A program made the position numbers and the translations under genes. 64,000 bases of DNA from Trichuris trichiura (taxonomy: Eukaryota; Nematoda; Enoplea; Trichinellida; Trichuridae), in NCBI GenBank assembly GCA_037903355.1, contig JBAJFE010000026.1, positions 2,604,001 through 2,668,000 of the forward strand, written 5' to 3'. Numbering within the stretch: the stretch's first letter is position 1; each line of letters starts with the position of its first letter. This document shows, piece by piece, positions 21,801 to 30,800 of this stretch. The notes below the pieces were generated by a model. That model was given only the letters and a program-made list of their open reading frames with translations, had not been told where the DNA came from and did no database searches.

Positions 21801-24800
21801 CCAAGACACCGCTAAGCACCATTATTGTCCTTGTTTAGGCGATTCATGTAGGACGAATAGAATTGTAGCCCTGATGATGTTAGTCCATAGTCACTGCAAT
21901 GCCACTGTGCGTGTTGATGTTTGAATTGAATTTTATATAAAGTGCTTCTTTTATCTTCCTAATCATAAATCGCTTTTCTTTACACAGCACCTTCGCACGC
22001 AGTTGACCCGTGCAGTTCACTGCACGCTGTGCTACAGCTGATATCTGGATGGCCTGCTCCATTGCATCTCATGAATCAAGTGTAAACGGACGTCCACGTG
22101 ACATATTGGGCGATTCTCCGTTCAGTCGGTTGACTGCATTCCTGTACCTCGCTAAAGACTTCCTGTCCTCCTGGAACCTATGTACCAACGCATTACATAT
22201 TTCCCCAATATATGAGGCCGAACATCCACATTTTATTTCGTAAACCGTCCAAAGGCATTGGTGTAGTGGTACCTTTCCCTTGTCGTTGCGTAGGATGGAA
22301 CGGAGGTTTGGGTTTCCTGTGAACCATACTGTGAAGCTCAGTCTGTTTCCAAGCCTTCTTATTTTTTCTCCCAGGCCTGCGTAATAGGGGAGGATGAGCC
22401 GCAGCCCAGAAGCAGGTCTTTTCGCTTTTGTTCTGCCCTCCCATTTTTGCTGAATTGTTAAGTTACTGAGATGGGCAGGGTATCCATTTTCCTTAAATGT
22501 TTTCCGCAAGTACTCAAGTTCTTGTCCTAAGTATTCTTGATCACAAACTGCGAATGCGCGGTCTACCATGTCATCCAATATCCCAGTCATAACGTGTCGC
22601 GGCTGCTGCAGCGTAAGCTCCACATATTTGTCTGAAAGCCTTGGTTTTCGGTAAATTGTGGTTTTTGTACTCTCCTGTGTGCGAATGATGAGGATGTCCA
22701 GAAACGGAATTTTTTTTCTACCTCTTCCAACCGTAAAAGTTATCGCGTTGGGAAATTCACGGTTCAAAATTTCTAGAAAATCGTCTTCGTTCCCTTTTTT
22801 AGTGTTGTAGAGACATCGTCTTTGTATCGTTTAAAGTACATGGGGGCAATTTCACTGTCAGTGTGGGAAAACTCGCCGTTCCAAGTATTCCATGAACACC
22901 CCCGCTAGTACCGGTGATAGTGGGCCACCCATCGGGGCCCAGGTTTTTTTTGTTCATAAAATGCGCTTTGAAGTTGGGAGGTGTTCGCCTCCAGCATGTA
23001 AAAGAAACAAAGTTTTACAATAGGGAATGGGTTTAGTTTTTGTACGTTGAAGTAGGGTTTCGTCTGAAACTAGAAAATCTAGCAAAACCTGTAAGGTTTC
23101 CGGTATGGGCAAGCTTGTGAATAAATCTTTGACATTCGACTTGGGGAATTTGCGGTTGCGTGGTTTGTATTGGAACACGTGGTCAATAAAAGATTTCCGA
23201 GAACCTTTTTGTAGGTCTTTCTAATGTAGTTAATCTCTGACTGGAGGTATTCAGGATTGCATAAACTAATTGCTGTATCAATGATGCCAGAGGGATGCCA
23301 CGTTTTGTGCTACGAAGGTAATTTACGCTTAAGACGGCTTAAAGAAGCTCTGTACATTTGAAATAGTGTGACATACAACCGCGATCAAGAAACAGAAATA
23401 AGTGAACTATGGACGAACATAATTACGCACTCCAACTGCTGCTCATTAAATTAACTGCATCCACGAACACATGGAACAAAGTGAAAAAATGGATTAACAT
23501 ATATGAAGCAATGAAACTATATACATAGAACATCATATTTAAAAATTTAAGTGGAAATGGATAAATCTATGCTGAACAAAATGGAATAGACAAAAAATGA
23601 GTTAACATATATGAAACAAGAAATAGAAAATGAATGTAACAAATGTGACATGTACAATGGAATAAAATGTGGACAAATAGATTAATATTTATATGGTACA
23701 ATCAATAGTACAACATATACGCAACATTGGACGCAGTTGGCTGACAGAGACAGAGAAATATTACAAACATGGCTTTAAAGCAATTACTTTAAATCATTAA
23801 ACCCACTGAATGACGATGTCGCATTCGCTATCCACATTAATTTTTAGTACCGCTGAGGACGGGACACGCACGGCTTGCCATTAAAATTTTTTGTATTTTT
23901 CAACGGGACAAGCTCCATACAAGCAATCCAAACATGAAAACGCATGGTCCCATACCAAAAGATTATATTTTCAAGACCACTTATCTGACTAGATCCTGGA
24001 ACAGCGTTTATGTAATTTCTAAAACGCAGGCTTAATTTCAAAAGACGGCGTATCTTTTAACAGGCTTAGGTTGTTTCATAGTTGGTCTTCTGGTTCACGG
24101 GTTTGGCCTGTTTTATGTATTTGTAAATAAACTTCAAAGTACCCTAGCAACGAATGGATGAGCAAATTGTTAGAGAATATACAGAGCCAATTCTATTCCG
24201 TACGTTTCGGAACAAGAGCAGTTCATCGTCAATCCCCTGAAAGTCAAACCTGGAATTGATGAACTGAGCCGAAGAGCTAATAAAGCCGCATTAAGCAAGT
24301 ACCTTTCGAGAGTCATCTCACTGCAGTATGAAGGAGGAGGCGGTTGAATTCATCATTTTAATCGCACAGCTGGGAAAATAGCCTGTCACTCAACGGATTA
24401 GCTTTAACTCGGTTTACAGCCTGGATCACATATTGAAGTGAATTGTTCAAGCGAGTGCTCAGGCGTTTTGCGACTAGGTGCTGCTGGTGTAGACCGCAGT
24501 ACACCGCTAAAACATCGGGCACTACCTCTTTCAGATACGGAACAAAACCGCGGTAGCGGCCTACAATCGACGGTGCTCCATCAGTAGCAACTGCCAAAAT
24601 GTTCTTGAAGGGAATCTGTTTATCTTTACTATTTCGTTGGTAGAGCAATTGTTTCGGTTAATTAAAGGTGGCAACGCAGAAAAAACGGGAAAAGCCATAG
24701 ACCTTCAGAAACACGATTCCGTTAAGAAGCACCCCGTGTCCAAAAACTTTACTTCTAAATAAAGGTAGTGGTAATTAATAGGAAGGCTGGCTTTGTCGCA

Positions 24801-27800
24801 ATGAAACTGATTTGTCCACATTTGGCTGCATACTAGCAAGCCGCAACCGCAAGTCCCCACGTTTCGCTCTCTGTAACCGGTTTCGCTTTTTCTTCAAAAA
24901 GTGACCACCTAAATCCTCTTTCAGCCAAATAGGATGACGGAAAGGTAGTGAGTAACTTTCTGACGACAGCCCATAAACCAGTATACAAACCTAGAATAGT
25001 CGGCTGCAGCCAGAACGCTTGGTATCCATTTTTATATTTTACCTTCAGTTCTTCTTTCATCTGCAGTTCCATTAAACTCTTCTTGCAAATTTATTTCGGC
25101 ATTTTCCGCTTCTGAAAATGGATTCAACACCTAGTCAAAAATTTCCGTACTAATAACATCTTCAAGCCTTTCTGAGAAGCCTCTGTGCAGTAGCTTCAAG
25201 TGATGGCAATAATCTTCAACGTCTTCATCATGAAGCTTCTGCCATCTTTCCATTTCACAAAAGTTTGGAAACTGAGAAAATGCTCCACGTACAAAATTGT
25301 GTTTGAATAATAGCAATTTCGAATGAAACGCGAATACGATAGCTTTCGTCCTTAGCAAATTGAAATCATCTTGCAAAAGCAAGTTCATTTCCTTAAGCTT
25401 AGAATACAAATAACATAAGTACGCGATGTCAGACTGAAAGTTTTTCAATTTCTCACCCAGCCAAACATGATGCCTCGAAATATTCCAACACTGTTTCAAA
25501 AAGGCTATAAAAACGTAACAGAAAAAGGCGCTTCGATAACCAGTTCACTTTAGTATGTAACGAAATGCGGTTGTATTCTTCGTCTTTTTGCTCGCACATT
25601 TGGCGAAACAGTCCATCATTTAAAAATTTACAATAGGCCTTCGTTATCCGCGGTTTTTTATCTGCAGATTAAAATCTAAACGCGGTTTGTCTTTAGAAAA
25701 CAATGAGTTTATTTTCAGCAGGGATTGACGAATCGCTGCTGAATATAACACCAGCGAGTATCCTTTTTTGTGTATGCAGTGGTAGGATTCTATCATGTGA
25801 CCTGAGAAAATGGCTTTTTTCTATTCGTATGTCTTCTCAACCTGCGCATAATGCTAATACCTCGTATTACCATGATGAGCTATCACTCACCTGTTGCTCT
25901 TAGTTTCACAATTCCTCAATTGCTCTTGTAGACAATTGTCCGAGCCGTCCCCCCGCGAGGCACCTCACAAACGTCACTTTGAAATTCTTGCTTCCAAAAA
26001 CTTCCTCAAAAACCGAGCCTCTAGATCAAGGAGTAATCATGACATTTAAAGCAAAATACCGGACCCAGCTTCTGCAGTGGGTCATTAGCAAAACAGAAGT
26101 CACCAGTTCATCTGTGGGAGCGATTTCTGTTGCTACGTCCATTAATGCTGTGGACGCCATACTTTGGATCAATTCTTCCTGGAATACAGTTCAACTGGAG
26201 GCAATATGGAAGTGCTTCAGGAGAACTGGATTCGTCAAAAACGAAGAGGATGATGTCGAGCTCCAGCGTGGTAGTCCTACTCGCGAAGGGGAGACTGAGG
26301 GAGCAGATTTCGAAGATTTCATTGCAATAGATGATGAGGTGGCCACTTCTACCGAACCCCACCCACAAGCAATCTTCCCACTACCCGAAGCGAAAAAGAG
26401 CGTAGAAGCAAGTAGCGCAGGAGACGACGCAGAGGAGGAAAGTGTCAATGAGACGGAAATGGTACAAAAGCTGATGGAAGAGGACGATGGGCGCATGCTA
26501 GCGCAGCTGAGGTGTTTGCTGCTGAAAAATGCCCAGAGATGCTGAGCAGAGAAGCCAGCGTGGTGGCTGCCCTTACTGTTTACGTTTGTAGAAAGAACAA
26601 GCACCAGACTAACATTGACATTCTTTCGGGAGGCGTTTTAGCCCCTGAAAAGCCTTATGCATGATTTCAGAATGACGTTGTTTTTATGCACGGAATGCTA
26701 GAAACACTACGAAAAATTATCACTTCCTAATCATGTTTAACCACCAATTCTGGATGAAAAAGTGGCTTACCGCAACTCGCTTATAGAATGCATATATCAC
26801 ATTAAATATGATAGAAATTGCGGTTTGCTGAATACCAGAGAGCATGGGACGCGAAGGCGATGTGATACCAAACATTTCTGATACTACGGGATACCATGGC
26901 AAGAAGTCAAGAGAAAAATACGTAAATCCGTTACAAAATGTTAGATGCTTAAAGTCTTTACTACCAGAGCCCCACCGGTTGTTGATGCGGCAACTTCAAA
27001 GGAGGTCAAGTGGGGATCAAGGAACAATGAAACAGTGGAAAAGGTAATCCGATTATCAGGTTTCAAGTTTAGGCGGCAACATCAAAGGGAGTTAGGTGTG
27101 ATTAACAGAACAGTGGAACGGTCGGGATGGTAGCAGGGTCTTTCAGCAGTGCCTCTACCGTCGTACAGTAGATTTGCCGGCTATCTTCTGCTGCCTTAGC
27201 ATAAGCCTAATCCTAAACGTAAGGTTTATGTGTTAGCTTACGTTTGGTTACGGGCAAAAAAGAGAAATGAAACGTACACAAGCGTACATACAGTTCACTG
27301 ACGCACGGAGACTGGCGCAGGCGGTGGGTTTACTCAGGGCAGATTGAACTTGATGATAGTAATGCACATAGAGAAAATAACCGTAAAGAAACTGAATACC
27401 CTTCGCAGCGGCAGGGAGACCGGCGCAGGCGGCGTGTCCACCCGGGGCGAGTGCAACCTGAGGATAGTAACACGCATGGAGACAATCAGCGTAAACAAAC
27501 TGCACACAGTCCACTGCGGCAAGGAGACAGGCGAAGGCGTCGCGTCCGCTCAGGGCGAGTGCAACCTGAGGATGTCGCTGAGGATTGCGTCAAACGCGTC
27601 GGAGACTCCCAAACGCTTCCTCCTCGTTAACTCGGTGAGGTACAACGGGAGCGCGCTCCGACGCGTTCCACATCGCCGCTTGTTAACCCGTTTGGCCTGG
27701 GCCCACACCGATTCCACGGACTGCGTATGCGCACCCGTGCCTCGGTCAACGAAGCTCACTGAGTGATTCACTCGCAAGTGCTTGTACCTCTCGCGACTGA

Positions 27801-30800
27801 GACACTAGTACGCACGCCACTCGTTCGTGATAACCGTAGATCCAGGCCTCACACAACTGCGTATGAAGGGGAGCAGCGTGTCAGACGAGCTGTCCTCCAC
27901 GGATACAACAGAGGCCTCGCCAGTTTCCCGGCAAGTGCCTCCGAAAACCCACTGCTATGGGTTCTTCTTGCCTCTGTTGTACTTCCTCCGGGAGAACAGC
28001 GACTTGTCCAGTTTTACTGTCCTCGACGGTCCTCCCAGTTGCACCGGTACTTTGACCAGCGCTTCTGCTGTAACTTGCCGCAGGTGCCTGTTCCAGCGGA
28101 CTGCAGCGTTCTTGTTGAGTCTTGAAAAACAGGTAACGCCTACAGCAACAATACAAGGCGCGCAAATGGATACCCAGCTCTTCTTCACAAAATTTTATCG
28201 AGATGTACCTTCGACTCCAAAAGAAAATAATTTTCACCGCTATTTCGAACTTCACCATGTAGCGGGGGGCTGCAAAGGATAGACTGCACTGTCGCGCTCA
28301 AAATGGCCACTGCAAGTAGTGCGCTTACCTTCATACCACGTCCCCGTGCGTATGGACAGTTCCTTGTGGCAAGAACGTTCGCAGCAGCGCCAGGCCATGC
28401 CGCCGCGCCTCAGACCCATCTCCTGTCCGCACAACGGGCACAGCCTTTCACTGTGCAAAACTCCTTTATCACGCTGGGACTGTACTGCTGTTTCTTCGTC
28501 CTCCAGCGTCCAGACCAGCCAGCTTGTGTTCTTCACCACAGCCATATCGCAGAATGAGCTGTACGCTGTTAACCAAAACGCGTCGCGGATCGGTCCGTTA
28601 ACCTTCGGTGTTTTCCATAAATCACTAACCGAACCCTTAGCATGCACTACTGCTGCGCCATTGTGCTCCCCATGCCAGCAACGCATGCATGGCTGTTTCA
28701 TTCCTCCACCTTCACTCTTATGCAAGGGTCAGTAATCGCACCAGTGACACCTGCACGGCAACTAACGGAATTCCTCGGCAAGTATTCCGCGGGTCAATAA
28801 CCGCGGAATGCCTGCATGTGCCGCTGATGCTCCATTGTGTTCCCCGTTCCAATTGCTCGGCAGGTGTTAAGTCACTAGCAGTTAAACGTCCCTCCCGTTG
28901 TTCCGTTAATCACACTTCTTTCCGCAGTAGCGCTGCGCATTACTCTTTCATGTTGCCGTGTGCACTACTGATGGGGCTCTGGTGGTAAAGATCCTATATT
29001 TGTTTTGTTATCTTGAATTTACCTTAAGAATAGCAAAACGTAGAAAAACTTAGCGCAATGAAAGACAGCCCTAACTCAAAACAGGAATTGCCAAACGGTG
29101 CTAGAATCTTTAAAAAACGCCTGGTATCTTTACCGAAGGAAGAATAAGAAAAAAGATCTTTTTTCTTTCAAAATCTAGCTTGAAACTAGCTACCGTAAGT
29201 GTCGCGCTAACTGGAAATGCGCCGCATTATTCGAAAAGCAGGCATCAATCTGTTTCGTCGTGCTATGGAAAATCGTCTTAATCCAAGGTCGTCTAATTCT
29301 AGGCCTGCCTGTATAACAGTGTACCCTATAAAATGCAGGTGGTTTTCGTACAAGAATGCGTTTTTCGCTCGTACACGATTTTACCGGCTGGAAAGCATGG
29401 GTGTAAGGCAAAGCTTCCCTGTATCTTCATCCGCCGTGGGCAAACAGACCGCGCCCTAATCTTATGCGCATTCTTTGGTAAAGCACAAGCGAAACAGTAA
29501 TTCTACTGTGACAAAAACGGTTGTGAGTCATTTCAAAAGCTATCATGTCAGAATGGTCATTAACAACATCACAAAAACTTGAACGGGGTATCGAATCAAT
29601 CCAAGCATCGTGCTTGGCAAAAACTTATCCCAGATCTGATCTCATAGTTGTTCCTCTGGTTCACGGGTTTGGCCTGTTGGATGTATCTGTAAGTAAACTT
29701 CAAAATGCCCTACCAACGTACGGTATTCGATTTGTTCTGTAATTTCTCTAACAATTTGCTCATCCATTCGTTGGTAGGGCATTTTGAAGTTTACTTACAG
29801 ATACATCCAACTGGCCAAACCCGTGAATCTGAATATCTATTATGAAAATGGACCATGTACTGCTATTACAGTTTTAAAGCACTAGCTTTTATGTATCTGG
29901 ATGTAGTTAGCTGGATATATCGACAGGTTATTTCACATGAACGATTGAAGTTTCTTTCCAAATGCGCGTGCTTTTGAATTTTTTCAAATGTGCAAGTGTT
30001 ATTAGTAGAAAAAACTGCTTTCTTAAATCATTTACGAAGAAGAGCTTTGCTTGAGTGTTGCTATTTCTTCTTTTTGCACCTATACTATATGCTGTCATTT
30101 TAGCATAGGCCCATGTCATGCTTACAAAGTGATTTCGTTCGCTAAAGAAATGCTTGAAGAAACGGATATACTTCATTTTAGCAAGTGCATTTCTTCTCAC
30201 ATATGCACAGAGTAAGGGCTCTTATTTCATTATGCACTCCATGTGGTACTAGAGTAGTAAGCTGTTTATATTAATAACATGTATTCTGTAAAGTAACTTC
30301 CATAGTGGAGATCTTTTCATCCGTTCTACCGCTCTTGATCCGTATCTGTAATTATTGTTTTGATGAATGTTTTACGGCTTTTCCCGTTTTTGTCTGCGTT
30401 GGTACTTGTAATTAATCGAAACAGCTGCTCAAACGACGCGTGGATGAGCGATTATTAGAAAAATGTACAGACCCAGTGCACTCAACTTTATTTCAAAGTG
30501 TTCCCAAAGCTCTGAAATAAAGTTGAGTGCATTGGCTCTGTACGTTTTTCCTAATAATCGCTCATCCATCCGTTGATAGAGCAGCCGTTTCGTTTAATTA
30601 CAGATACCAACACAGGCAAAAACGGAAAAAGCTGTAGAAAATCTACCAAAACGTTGAAACACTATACTGTATCGAAGCACCTCAGCGTTCAAGGACGTAT
30701 CTGTAATTAAATAAAATACACAAGAAACTCGATCATTTGAAGTAATTGTTACAGACGGTAATTTCGAAGATCGAAATTTCAGATATCAGAGTAGTTTATC

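Noticed and set aside
26191..26604. 137-codon minus-strand Ser-rich ORF
   Set aside because: Antisense shadow of the pogo transposase acidic tail.
27344..28735. Several long plus-strand ORFs (27344-27766, 27827-28282, 28319-28735)
   Set aside because: Antisense to the Merlin transposase, which alone has recognisable motifs.
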